From contig ONUN01000001.1 in assembly GCA_900320955.1 (NCBI GenBank), positions 1 to 54,478 on the forward strand: a stretch of 54,478 nucleotides of DNA, read 5' to 3'. Below, piece by piece: positions 9,906 through 18,156 of this stretch; within the stretch, counting starts at the first letter, position 1; every line of letters begins with the position of its first letter. Source of the stretch: an uncultured Methanobrevibacter sp. (lineage in GTDB: Archaea; Methanobacteriota; Methanobacteria; Methanobacteriales; Methanobacteriaceae). A program made the position numbers and the translations under genes. Under the pieces are notes generated by a model. That model saw nothing but the letters and a program-made list of their open reading frames with translations. It made no database searches and was not told the DNA's origin.

Positions 9906-10269
9906 TTAAATCACTTTAAACAATTTGTTAATTTTTTTCTGAAATTATATGACCATAAAAATTAGTTTACAGTTTTATTATTCATTCAGCGAAAAAACAT
10001 TTGACTAGATAATATAATATTTATAACAATATATTAATAAAAATTACTTAAATTATTAATTAGTTATATTACATATTCATTCATGCCAAAACACAACCAA
10101 AAATTGAATAAACTATCAAAAAATATGATATTTCATTTACAAATTTGTAATCCTTAAAAAAAATTCATATCTAAAGATATTAAGTGCCACAGTCCTGCAA
10201 ATATGTTGATTTTGAGTTAGAATTTTAACTTTAAAAAATATAAATAAAAGAATTTTCAAAAAATGATGT
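9906..10269 (-). promoter_or_regulatory. gene-free stretch with probable promoter of the Azaca-like unit
   Basis: No coding frame of note was seen in these 364 bases. The stretch separates the end of mcrC from the start of the DUF6361-like gene, so the two defence units are probably transcribed separately. On the minus strand two TATA-like stretches occur, one near 9940-9950 (TCATATAATTTC) and a stronger one near 10005-10025 (TTATAAATATTATATTA). Which one is used cannot be decided from sequence alone. Confidence 0.35.
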
Positions 10270-11328
10270 TCAAATAGGAATCTCATTAAAATATTCACTA
10301 ACAATCCCATCTAATTGCTCTTTAATAACATCAAATTCCTGATTTAAATCAAGAGTTTTCACACTTATCTTATTCCCACTCATAACATAATCACTATCTG
10401 GTTGTATAGTTTCATTAGTCATTGCATATAATAACATTCCACTAACTTCCATGCCATATTCTTTAACTTCAAATTGTTTATTTTTAACATATGTGAAAAT
10501 CTGATACAAATTATTAGTGTGATGTATATCCTTCCCAAAGTTTTTTGCAGTATTATGTTTGTAAAATTTTGCATCAATAATCAAAATCTTATTATTATGC
10601 TCCAAAGTAATGTCAGTTTTCATTTTTGGAAGCATTGAATCCTGACCATAATCCAATTGCCATTGAATTTGTGGTGAAGAGGTTGAAATCTGTTTATGTT
10701 CTTGTTTATAATAATTCAAAATAAATTTTTCATATAACTTATTTAAAACCCAATCATTAAAAAAATCCATTATTTTTACATTTCCACTTTTTTCAGTACG
10801 AATTAAACCATGAAAAACCAAATAACAGATATTAATAAGCATCATGTATGTTTGATTGTTTCTATCAAAACGCATTTTCCAATTTATTTTCTTTAAATCT
10901 ATCAAATCTACATCTGCAAAATACATTAATAAACTCTTTAATTTCTTTTTTCTAGAATTTGCAATATCGGTTTTAATTAAAAATTTAATTGTGGATTTGA
11001 TAATGCGATTTAATTTACAATTTACAGAAAATTCATCATAAGTACAATTTAATTGTTTTTTAAGAAAACTTTGTGAATTAATTGACTCAGCAATATTTAT
11101 TTTTCCACGGATAGATGAAGTAGTTTCATTAACATCAATGTAATCTTTAACAAGACCTTGTTTAATTTGTTTTGAAACACCGATAGCTAAAATCTCTGAA
11201 AGTAAATCGGCAACATTTTCAAAACTTTCAGTTGTAACTTTTCTATATCCTTTCTCATTAAGGACTTGAAATGCATAAGAAAGCATATAGTAAATGTTTT
11301 TAATATAAATTGTTTCAGATGCTATCAT
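10270..11328 (-). CDS. mcrC: McrC, nuclease subunit of McrBC type IV restriction system
   Basis: A 352-residue protein (from ATG 11328; a GTG at 11337 is also possible). The N-terminus IYIKNIYYMLSYAF and the region with the SIRGKIN segment are typical of McrC. The C-terminal PD-(D/E)xK nuclease site is visible as MKTDITLEHN followed by ILIIDAKFYK, giving Asp then Asp-Ala-Lys spaced as in McrC and related 5-methylcytosine-dependent nucleases. The gene overlaps the 3' end of mcrB. McrC known role: it binds the McrB ring, stimulates its GTPase and cuts DNA with modified cytosines. Nothing suggests it is broken. Confidence 0.88.
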   Translation of the reverse strand: MIASETIYIKNIYYMLSYAFQVLNEKGYRKVTTESFENVADLLSEILAIGVSKQIKQGLVKDYIDVNETTSSIRGKINIAESINSQSFLKKQLNCTYDEFSVNCKLNRIIKSTIKFLIKTDIANSRKKKLKSLLMYFADVDLIDLKKINWKMRFDRNNQTYMMLINICYLVFHGLIRTEKSGNVKIMDFFNDWVLNKLYEKFILNYYKQEHKQISTSSPQIQWQLDYGQDSMLPKMKTDITLEHNNKILIIDAKFYKHNTAKNFGKDIHHTNNLYQIFTYVKNKQFEVKEYGMEVSGMLLYAMTNETIQPDSDYVMSGNKISVKTLDLNQEFDVIKEQLDGIVSEYFNEIPI

Positions 11329-13909
11329 TAATGACACTTCTTAGTTTATTTGACCATTTTTCAACTTTTCCAGGTTCATCAAACCAATATTCTTTTAAAA
11401 GAGGAATTAATTCATATTCAACAATATCATGTATTTTTTCCTCCACTTCTTCAGAATCAATGTTACATAAATAGGAATGACCAATTCTAAATCCTTCACC
11501 CAAACTTTCATCATCTTGGATTTCTTTGTTTAATTCTTTCATGAAATTAATTAATTTATCAAAACCTGTATCTCCGATATCTTCTTGATAAGATTTAAAG
11601 CCATCCGAATCAAAACCAGGTTTTAAATCGAAAAATGAAAATCTACGTCTTAGTGCAAAATCAATCATAGCAATAGATCTATCTGCAGTATTCATTAAAC
11701 CAATTATATTTAGATTTTTTGGAATAAAAAATGATTCATCAGAATATAATAATTGAATTTTATTTTTTTCACCACGTTTATCTTTTTCAATTAACATAAA
11801 TAGCTCACCGAAAATTTTACTAAGATTTCCACGATTGATTTCATCAATAATGAAGAAATATTTATTATCAGTATCTTTTTCAGCAAGTTTACAGAATTTA
11901 TAAAATGAGCCATGAACTAATTTAAACCCCTTTTCAGAAGGCCTAAATCCCATAACAAAGTCTTCATATGAATAACTTTGGTGAAATTGCACCATCATCA
12001 CTTTTTCTGTGTTTTTTTCTCCAATAATAGAATAAGCAAGTCTTTTAGCTAAAAATGTTTTACCGACACCCGGAGCTCCCTGAATAATAATATTTTTCTT
12101 ATAATCAAGAAGATTCACTAGTTTAATATAATCATCTTCAGTAATATATACCTCTTCAAGGAATTTTTCATCTGAATATGGAGGGTATTTCTCAATTGGT
12201 TCACCATCACCAATTAATTCCGTTAATTCATCAATTATTCCTTTATAATTAGTTATATCATTTAATTTTAATTTAAAATCTTTTAAATTATAATTCCATT
12301 TGCCATTAATCCATTTGACTTTTCTGTAATGCTGGAATTTTTTAGAAGAATCATAATTATAATTTGATTCAACAATACCTTTAGCAACTAATTTTTCTGG
12401 ACCCAATTTAACAAAAATAATGTCACCTATATTAATATTATTTGCAAAATGCCATAAAGAAATAGCATCATTATTACATGAAGCATTATCTTTACTTATC
12501 TCCTGTAATTTAAGTTTAATATCATCTTTTTTAGAATAATCTTTTAAATAACCTATATCTTGAGAATCAATGTAGATACAATTATCTTTTAAACAACTTT
12601 CCCAACATTCCTCATCAATTGAAAATAGCCAATAATGAGTAATATTTATATCATAATCACCAATTCCACTTTCAAAAATTTCATCATCAATTTCATCTTC
12701 ATTGTCTTCATCATTTTTATAAGCACCATGTGAAAATTCAGCAAAATTTTTGAACTTTCCCTCTTTTTTCAAAAGATCATTACATCTTTGACAAATCCTA
12801 AGATAATCATTTCCATAAGGCATTTCTCTTAAAGAATCAATTTCATTTTTAAAATCATCAGAAAAAGCTTCATAAGTTGATAAAAGTTTCCTACTTTTAG
12901 TATCTAACTTCATGAATGTTTTAGGCATCATCGAAAATAACATCATTGAAAGCTTCCAATCTATGGAAGGTTGATTAATAGCTCTATCAAATGCCATTAT
13001 AAAGTCAATTTTAATATTTTCATCTTCAGGATTTCTTGAATATAATAATGCTAATTCCAATACATCCCATAAGTTGTCCATATCTTGTTTGTTAATTTTT
13101 TTATTACGATTGTAGAAAGTTATGGTTTTACTTGGCAATACTTCAATTCCATGAAAAGAATTTGGTGCATCTGCATTAATTGAGAACTCTTTTTTTATCT
13201 GATTTATAAGTTGAATACGATCTTCTACTGATAATATTTTATTAAAAAGACCCCATATAGTGAAAGGATCAATATCCTGAGGCATAGGATTATTTGCATC
13301 ATCAGTTAATTTTGGTAAGTCTTTACCAATATCATTATATATTTTTTTAATTTTCTCAATTAAAATAAACCTATTTTCTTTATAACCAACCAAAATGTTA
13401 ACAAATTCATTATAAAAATCAATCCATTCGATTTCATCATTATTTAATTTTTCTAATAAATTCTTTTTAGTTTTTGAATTATCTCCGATTCTAAAAACAT
13501 TATTTGATGAACTTGGAATATCATCAGGATTATACTTTAAATCAGATATCTTAGTTTTACCAATCCAATCAACATTCCTAAAATGAAAATGAATACAACT
13601 TTTACCATATTTTTCAACTAATCTTTCAGAATAATAATATTCAGAACAAATTCTACCTACAATATAACATCTATTTAAAGAATCTAAAGAAATGACAAAA
13701 TCCCCAATTTCAAAACCTTTTATAAAATTCTTAAATTGACCAAAAGTATTTTCACCCACATAACTATCATCCACTATTTTTTTAATATCATCTTCATTTT
13801 TATCAGTTAAATCACCAGTATCCCCTTCAATGGCTACAACTCCATCTGCTTTAAAATCATCAATGAGAAATTCATTTTCACCTGCACGAACCATCCACAT
13901 CTTTGGCAT
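11315..13909 (-). CDS. mcrB: McrB-like AAA+ GTPase with N-terminal modification-reader domains
   Basis: An 864-residue protein. Residues 611-618 are the Walker A GAPGVGKT; FHQSYSYEDFV (643-653) is a McrB family segment; IIDEINRGNLSKIFGE (687-702) is Walker B plus the NRGN signature, and GLMNTADRS (737-745) is the McrB NTxD motif that favours GTP. Upstream are two PUA/EVE-like segments: residues 1-120 (MWMVRAGEN, GDFVISLD) and 424-540 (HYWLFSIDEECWE, ISLWHFANNINIGDIIFV, VAKGIVES). These are typical readers of modified bases. Between them lies a helical segment and a CQRC pair near 373-376. McrC follows with an overlap. Expected role: DNA recognition and GTP-driven translocation ahead of cleavage by McrC. 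Confidence 0.88.
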   Translation of the reverse strand: MPKMWMVRAGENEFLIDDFKADGVVAIEGDTGDLTDKNEDDIKKIVDDSYVGENTFGQFKNFIKGFEIGDFVISLDSLNRCYIVGRICSEYYYSERLVEKYGKSCIHFHFRNVDWIGKTKISDLKYNPDDIPSSSNNVFRIGDNSKTKKNLLEKLNNDEIEWIDFYNEFVNILVGYKENRFILIEKIKKIYNDIGKDLPKLTDDANNPMPQDIDPFTIWGLFNKILSVEDRIQLINQIKKEFSINADAPNSFHGIEVLPSKTITFYNRNKKINKQDMDNLWDVLELALLYSRNPEDENIKIDFIMAFDRAINQPSIDWKLSMMLFSMMPKTFMKLDTKSRKLLSTYEAFSDDFKNEIDSLREMPYGNDYLRICQRCNDLLKKEGKFKNFAEFSHGAYKNDEDNEDEIDDEIFESGIGDYDINITHYWLFSIDEECWESCLKDNCIYIDSQDIGYLKDYSKKDDIKLKLQEISKDNASCNNDAISLWHFANNINIGDIIFVKLGPEKLVAKGIVESNYNYDSSKKFQHYRKVKWINGKWNYNLKDFKLKLNDITNYKGIIDELTELIGDGEPIEKYPPYSDEKFLEEVYITEDDYIKLVNLLDYKKNIIIQGAPGVGKTFLAKRLAYSIIGEKNTEKVMMVQFHQSYSYEDFVMGFRPSEKGFKLVHGSFYKFCKLAEKDTDNKYFFIIDEINRGNLSKIFGELFMLIEKDKRGEKNKIQLLYSDESFFIPKNLNIIGLMNTADRSIAMIDFALRRRFSFFDLKPGFDSDGFKSYQEDIGDTGFDKLINFMKELNKEIQDDESLGEGFRIGHSYLCNIDSEEVEEKIHDIVEYELIPLLKEYWFDEPGKVEKWSNKLRSVINDSI

Positions 13910-13925
13910 ATTAACACTACCTTAG

Positions 13926-13963
13926 TTTATATAAATAATTTTATAACATTTTAAATATATAAT
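13926..13963 (-). promoter_or_regulatory. probable TATA elements upstream of mcrBC
   Basis: On the minus strand AAATTATATATTTAA (about 13950-13963) lies roughly 45-50 bases ahead of the mcrB ATG, at a distance that would give a short leader. A second perfect TTTATATAAA (13926-13935) is closer and would imply an almost leaderless transcript. No operator repeat was noticed. Confidence 0.4.
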
Positions 13964-14080
13964 TTATTTTAAGAATCCAGTGATAAAATGATTAAAACAG
14001 ATAGATTCATAACCTTTTTTAATACTTGTTTTTTTATTAAGGTCTTTACAAAATTTTTCAAATAATCTATCAGAATTCAT
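13964..14080 (-). pseudogene. 5' remnant of a second tyrosine recombinase gene
   Basis: From ATG 14080 the minus strand reads 38 codons beginning MNSDRLFEKFC and continuing TSIKKGYES before degenerating and stopping at 13964. Over the first 27 residues about 15 are identical to the start of the recombinase at 1735-2772 (MYSNNLFQKFC, STKKGYDS), while the DNA is clearly diverged. The rest of the gene, including the whole catalytic domain, is missing and mcrB's promoter region begins where it is cut. This shows that a related recombinase once stood at this end too, in the same orientation. It is too short to be functional. Confidence 0.7.
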
Positions 14081-14092
14081 AAAATAAAATAA

Positions 14093-14283
14093 CTTTTAAA
14101 AAACACTTTATTTTTAAGTTCTAATTATGAATTATTTGATGATTTACCACTTACTATAAACAGCAATTTTGAAAAAAATTTGAAAAAATTGTTTTAACTA
14201 ATCCAGTTTATACCCCATCTTTAGAATATTTAGAAATAATTGATAATCACCTACATTTGATATTCAAGATAGATTTATTCTAA
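14093..14283 (+). pseudogene. short decayed gene fragment
   Basis: Two overlapping plus-strand frames join into a protein-like stretch: NYELFDDLPLTINSNFEKNL up to 14197, then from 14191 in another frame NPVYTPSLEYLEIIDNHLHL to a stop at 14283. The composition is typical of genes here and unlike random AT-rich sequence, but the family is not recognised. It lies next to the recombinase remnant, so it is probably debris of an earlier insertion or deletion. The remaining bases to 14371 show nothing further. Confidence 0.35.
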
Positions 14284-14371
14284 ATTTTTAACTACATCCT
14301 CAATTTCATTATATCCTTTATTTCCATATATCAATAGTCATAACAAATACGTATAAATCATTAATATAAAA

Positions 14372-15394
14372 TTATTTTCTTCTAAATTCATCTGAAAATA
14401 ATTCATTAAACTGGTCTTCAACAGTTTCCATGCTTCCATGCTCCAAATCGATTTTAATTTGATTACAGGAAAAAATTCTATCAAAATCATCTTCCAAGAT
14501 ATTTCCTTGTTGTTTTTTAAGTTTTAAAGCGTTCATATAATACTTCTGGAATTTTTCTGATGATTTCATTTTAGCACAAAAATATCCAAGCATGCTATAA
14601 CCTAATGCCTTAAAATATAATATTTCACAGTCAATCAAATTTGCAAAAAACATTATTGCTTTTTCAGATTCCAGATATTTGGAATTGATTGCTTTATCCA
14701 AAAGAAAAATTAATGATTGGTTGAATTCGTATTTTTCATCACTAATAGAATAATAGGTATTTCTTTGATAAAAAATTTGATCGCAAAGAGGATATCTGCA
14801 TAGTAGATTTCCGGTGTAATTGTCCAAATCCATTTCATTTTTTAGGTCAAGTCTTTCATGAAGATATTCAGTGTAGTATTTAAAAGCTGATAAAATAACA
14901 TCAGTTACATAAATATCTGATTTTAAAAAGTCATTTATTACCATAAGTGCTTCATCATGGTGGCCTGTTCTTGTATAAAATTCCATCAATGATTTATATG
15001 GTAAATAATCCCCAATAAATAGCTCATTGTCTTTTAAATAATTAAGTGTATTAACAATGTCACTAACGGCTTCAGATGTTTTTTCATGGTATCTGTAATT
15101 ATTAATTTTTGAAAAAATCATTTTTTTCAAGTCATATTTCTCTTTCAAATCATCGTTATAAAATCTGTCATAATTGCGATTTGCTATCAAATCCTTAATA
15201 TGCATGTAATCAGGGTCATTTTTGATTTGATTAGATAAATCATAGAAATATTCAGCTGAAATAATGTTTTTTGAATCTTTAGGTTGATTAACATCATCCA
15301 CTTTAAAGTTATCAACTTCCTCAGCTTCTTTAAGAAGTTCTTCATTATTTAAATCAATACCCTTAAAGATATCATCTATGCTTTTGTTTTTCAT
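14372..15394 (-). CDS. hypothetical helical (TPR-like) protein
   Basis: A 340-residue acidic, soluble protein with no signal peptide or membrane helix. From about residue 100 on it consists of paired helices with the spacing of tetratricopeptide-like repeats (for example LMEFYTRTGHHDEALMVIND and ALGYSMLGYFCAKMKSSEKF), so it is probably a protein-protein interaction scaffold. The start taken is ATG 15394 because GGATGAT lies just upstream; ATG 15403 is an alternative. It follows the HhH-GPD gene by about 25 bases in the same direction, so the two are probably cotranscribed. No function can be assigned. Confidence 0.6.
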   Translation of the reverse strand: MKNKSIDDIFKGIDLNNEELLKEAEEVDNFKVDDVNQPKDSKNIISAEYFYDLSNQIKNDPDYMHIKDLIANRNYDRFYNDDLKEKYDLKKMIFSKINNYRYHEKTSEAVSDIVNTLNYLKDNELFIGDYLPYKSLMEFYTRTGHHDEALMVINDFLKSDIYVTDVILSAFKYYTEYLHERLDLKNEMDLDNYTGNLLCRYPLCDQIFYQRNTYYSISDEKYEFNQSLIFLLDKAINSKYLESEKAIMFFANLIDCEILYFKALGYSMLGYFCAKMKSSEKFQKYYMNALKLKKQQGNILEDDFDRIFSCNQIKIDLEHGSMETVEDQFNELFSDEFRRK

Positions 15395-15419
15395 AACTAT
15401 CATCCAATATTTTGTTACA

Positions 15420-16136
15420 TCATTTATAATAACTACATTCTTTGTTTACAGGGCAATGATAACATTCGGGATCAGTAGGGCGACAATAATCTATGCCAAT
15501 GAATCGGCATGCCAAATCAATGATACCTGGAAATTCCGGATTAATTTCTCTGGCTTTTTCTACTATTTCCTCTTTGTTTGCACTACCGTTGAAAAACATT
15601 CTACCCATTACTGTTGTAACATGAATGTCTGGAGAAACATCTATTGAACTGTAATCACTCATTGGGATTTTGAAATTCCTTGCAAGTATATTTGCTGCCA
15701 TGGATGATATGCTCGGACCGACTCCTTTAAATTCACGGAATCTTTTTACTACTTCTTTACTGCTTGGATTATCAGCCCATATTTTGGAAGCATCTCCCTC
15801 ATAATCATTTTTAATCTTTTGTACACCTTCATAAAAGAATTCAGCACATTGATTATTAAATCTGTGGTATTTGCCCTCATCAAACATTTTTTTATATTTC
15901 TCTACAGAGACATCAGCAAGAACATCAATATCAAAAGTTCCTAATTCTTTAGAAATTTTATATGGTATTGCCCATGCTCTTGGAGCCGCTATTTGTTTGT
16001 CCATTATGCATCCAAGTACGAATGCATTTGGATTTTCATTTAAAAATATATTTAGACGTGCATCAGCTGTAAATTCACAAAAAGTATCTGTTCCTTCATA
16101 ATGTTTTTCAGCTATTTTAACTAGTTCACTATCCAT
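15420..16136 (-). CDS. HhH-GPD DNA glycosylase / endonuclease III-like Fe-S protein
   Basis: A 238-residue base-excision-repair family protein. The helix-hairpin-helix is FKGVGPSISSMAANIL (residues 136-151), and SPDIHVTTVMGRM holds the conserved catalytic Asp (170). The C-terminus has the 4Fe-4S loop with exact spacing: Cys218-x6-Cys225-x2-Cys228-x5-Cys234. The catalytic Lys of bifunctional endonuclease III, normally in the hairpin, is not present in its usual place, so it may act as a monofunctional glycosylase. GGGGG lies just ahead of ATG 16136. An EEP-family nuclease gene is close upstream in the same direction, which would fit a base-excision repair pair. Confidence 0.8.
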   Translation of the reverse strand: MDSELVKIAEKHYEGTDTFCEFTADARLNIFLNENPNAFVLGCIMDKQIAAPRAWAIPYKISKELGTFDIDVLADVSVEKYKKMFDEGKYHRFNNQCAEFFYEGVQKIKNDYEGDASKIWADNPSSKEVVKRFREFKGVGPSISSMAANILARNFKIPMSDYSSIDVSPDIHVTTVMGRMFFNGSANKEEIVEKAREINPEFPGIIDLACRFIGIDYCRPTDPECYHCPVNKECSYYK

Positions 16137-16180
16137 ATTTGTCCCCCAAAACTATTAAATTTCAATAAATAATCTATATT

Positions 16181-16418
16181 TTAACCTATTCTAATTGCTT
16201 TATCTCTCCATCTTTTGTTAAATCGTTTTCTAACAAAATATGCCATTATAATATATACCTGCCCCACTATATATGGAGTTAATACGAATATGCAAAAACC
16301 ACCTACAAAAATTAATAGAAAAATAAAACGAGCTGTTCTCATGGAACTGGCCACATTATTTATTATATCTTTAATTTCCTTATCAACATTTTTAGACCTT
16401 AGTTTTCCAAATACCCAT
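16181..16418 (-). pseudogene. small two-helix membrane protein gene with one-base frameshift near its start
   Basis: The long minus-strand frame ending at 16181 reads SKNVDKEIKDIINNVASSMR, then two hydrophobic helices (FIFLLIFVGGFCIFVLTPYI and VGQVYIIMAYFVRK) and a basic end. That frame has no usable start upstream: it runs back into the stop of the EEP gene. However AGAGGG (16425-16430) stands six bases before ATG 16418 in another frame, which reads MGIWKTK then stops. Removing one A from the AAAA run shortly after gives MGIWKLRSKNVDKE and joins both parts. So it is either a recently frameshifted gene, a sequencing error, or a protein begun at the internal GTG 16354 or ATG 16342. The family is unknown. 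Confidence 0.6.
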
Positions 16419-16429
16419 TTTAATCCCTC

Positions 16430-17263
16430 TTAAATTTTAAAAACGATAGGTAAATGATCACTTAAAGTAATCCATTTATAGTGGTCCAAAATCTCAAATT
16501 CCTTCACAACACCTTCTGCTGCATAAACAAAATCCAAATGGAAAGGATTGTTCAAATGTCTTGATTGATAAAATGTCTTTGCTTTTTCTTCACCCTGCTT
16601 ATCACCAGTCATGTCATGATAAACGCTGATTAAATTTTTACTTTCAAGTTTTTCATTCAATACATCATGATTTTTAGCTTTTGGATGATGGTAATTGAAG
16701 ACAACACTGCTGTTGAAGTCTCCACACATTATAAGATTTTCATTAAATAAATCCTTATGAGCATCAAAATAGTCATGTATCATTTCAACATATTTAGGCA
16801 TTGCCCAAATCCCAAGCAAATTAAATGAACCATTTACATTGACTCCAAGGAAGTGTTTAAACTCTTTATTTTTATTTTTAATCAATTTAAACTCTATATC
16901 ATCTTTTGCAAATATTCCAAGTCCCTTATAATGAATGTCACCTATCCAAAAATAATTGTTTCCTGCAAATTCAGCGTAATCATCATCATTTGACTCAGCA
17001 GGATTTTCACATTCCTGAATTACATAAATGTCTGCATCCTCTTCAACAATCTCTTCGAATTTTTCTCTGAATTTGCCATTGCAGTTCCATGAAACTATTT
17101 TTATTCGACTTTCATCCAGCCATTTAGTTATTAATTTTTCAAATTCTTCAATGGCTTCAGGTTCAATATTGTTTTTACTGTCAGTGAGATACTCGGAATA
17201 AAGTCTATAGATTTTTTCTTGGTCTTTTGTCCAACTGTCCGGAATGTCATCTATTTTAATCAT
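16430..17263 (-). CDS. endonuclease/exonuclease/phosphatase (EEP) family protein
   Basis: A 277-residue protein with the full set of EEP motifs: IVSWNCNGKF (metal-site Asn), VIQECE (metal Glu), GLGIFAKD, MCGDFNSS (Asp-x-Asn), FHLDFVYA and the terminal SDHLPIVF (Asp-His pair). This fold includes exonuclease III/AP endonucleases, DNase I and sphingomyelinase-like phosphodiesterases. The lack of a signal peptide and the neighbouring DNA glycosylase favour a DNA-repair role, but EEP substrates cannot be read from motifs. The first ~50 residues form a helical extension outside the fold. GGTGAT sits just before ATG 17263. Confidence 0.75.
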   Translation of the reverse strand: MIKIDDIPDSWTKDQEKIYRLYSEYLTDSKNNIEPEAIEEFEKLITKWLDESRIKIVSWNCNGKFREKFEEIVEEDADIYVIQECENPAESNDDDYAEFAGNNYFWIGDIHYKGLGIFAKDDIEFKLIKNKNKEFKHFLGVNVNGSFNLLGIWAMPKYVEMIHDYFDAHKDLFNENLIMCGDFNSSVVFNYHHPKAKNHDVLNEKLESKNLISVYHDMTGDKQGEEKAKTFYQSRHLNNPFHLDFVYAAEGVVKEFEILDHYKWITLSDHLPIVFKI

Positions 17264-17349
17264 ATAAAATCACCATAAGTTAATTTTATTTTCTTATATG
17301 AAACTAATATAACTTGTGTTTAAATAGTATTTCTATCAAAGATATTCAC
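17264..17349. promoter_or_regulatory. divergent promoter region
   Basis: This short region separates the leftward EEP gene from the rightward four-gene operon and must drive both. A TATA-like TTATATGAAA at about 17294-17303 is suitably placed for the rightward operon if translation begins at ATG 17350. No inverted repeat that would suggest a dedicated operator was seen. Confidence 0.35.
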
Positions 17350-18156
17350 ATGTCTAACAAAATCCCCTTTGAAAGCGAATTTGCACTGCACACATTAACT
17401 CAAAAATACCTGAAAGAACTATTTGACTTAGAGCTTGTTGCATCTGAAAAACAATTAAACAAATTAAGAGTGGACAATCTTGCATTAGATAAAAAAAATT
17501 GTTCCTTAGTCATCATTGAATATAAAAATAAATTCGACAGCAATGTTTTAAATCAGGTGCAGGAATACCATGATTTAATCTTAGAAAATAAGGATGAATA
17601 CTTAAAACTGGTAAATGAATGTGTTGACTTTTATAACATTGAAATAATGATTATCAGTCCCCAATTCAGCGCTAAGCAAATTAAAACTGCTAATAATAAC
17701 ATAAGCCTTTGGCAGGTTAGCTTATTTGATGACGGCAAAGTAGAATATCAAAATCTAATAAACAATAAAATTGTAACTTTAGAAATTGATTTGGATGAAC
17801 TGAAAATTACAGAAAAAAAGCTACTTGAAGATAAATCTGAATATATGAAAGATTTATACTTTAACCTGAAAAATAACATATTAAAAGAATTTAAAGATTT
17901 GAAAATTAGATATATGGTAGATCAGTTTTCATTTAGAGCAAATGACAAGCTCATTTGTGTAGTTGTATTTTTAAAATCCTCATTTAACATCTACTTTTAT
18001 TCAAATAATCTTAACAATGCGGAAAATACAGTAGACATTTCTTCAAAATCCACAGGAGGAAATGCAAAATACAATTTCAAATATAAATCAAATAAAGATT
18101 ATGACTGCTTTTTAGACTTATTTAAACAAACATATGCTCAAAAGGTGAAAAAATGA
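17350..18156 (+). CDS. nuclease-fold protein with C-terminal DUF5655-like domain
   Basis: A 268-residue protein from ATG 17350 (a TTG start at 17314 would add twelve residues and is less likely). The N-terminal half, FESEFALHTLTQKYLKELF, then LRVDNLALDKKNCSLVIIEY followed by KNKFDSNVLNQVQEY, resembles restriction-endonuclease-like folds of the NucS/DUF91 type, with Asp and Glu-x-Lys in place of the PD-(D/E)xK metal site. The C-terminal ~100 residues (EYMKDLYFNLKNNIL, LICVVVFLKSSFNIYFYS, DYDCFLDLFKQTY) look like DUF5655. Its stop overlaps the start of the next gene by four bases (ATGA). The substrate is unknown; its partners suggest DNA processing or defence. Confidence 0.6.
   Translation: MSNKIPFESEFALHTLTQKYLKELFDLELVASEKQLNKLRVDNLALDKKNCSLVIIEYKNKFDSNVLNQVQEYHDLILENKDEYLKLVNECVDFYNIEIMIISPQFSAKQIKTANNNISLWQVSLFDDGKVEYQNLINNKIVTLEIDLDELKITEKKLLEDKSEYMKDLYFNLKNNILKEFKDLKIRYMVDQFSFRANDKLICVVVFLKSSFNIYFYSNNLNNAENTVDISSKSTGGNAKYNFKYKSNKDYDCFLDLFKQTYAQKVKK

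Noticed and set aside
1735-14080. Split integrase gene of the SSV type, with N and C parts at the two element ends
   Set aside because: The left gene is complete including its own N-terminus, and the right fragment is a diverged second N-terminus, so they are not two halves of one gene.
15378-15647. Rightward 89-codon frame over the HhH-GPD gene
   Set aside because: The minus strand there encodes the Fe-S motif and catalytic part of a well-recognised enzyme.
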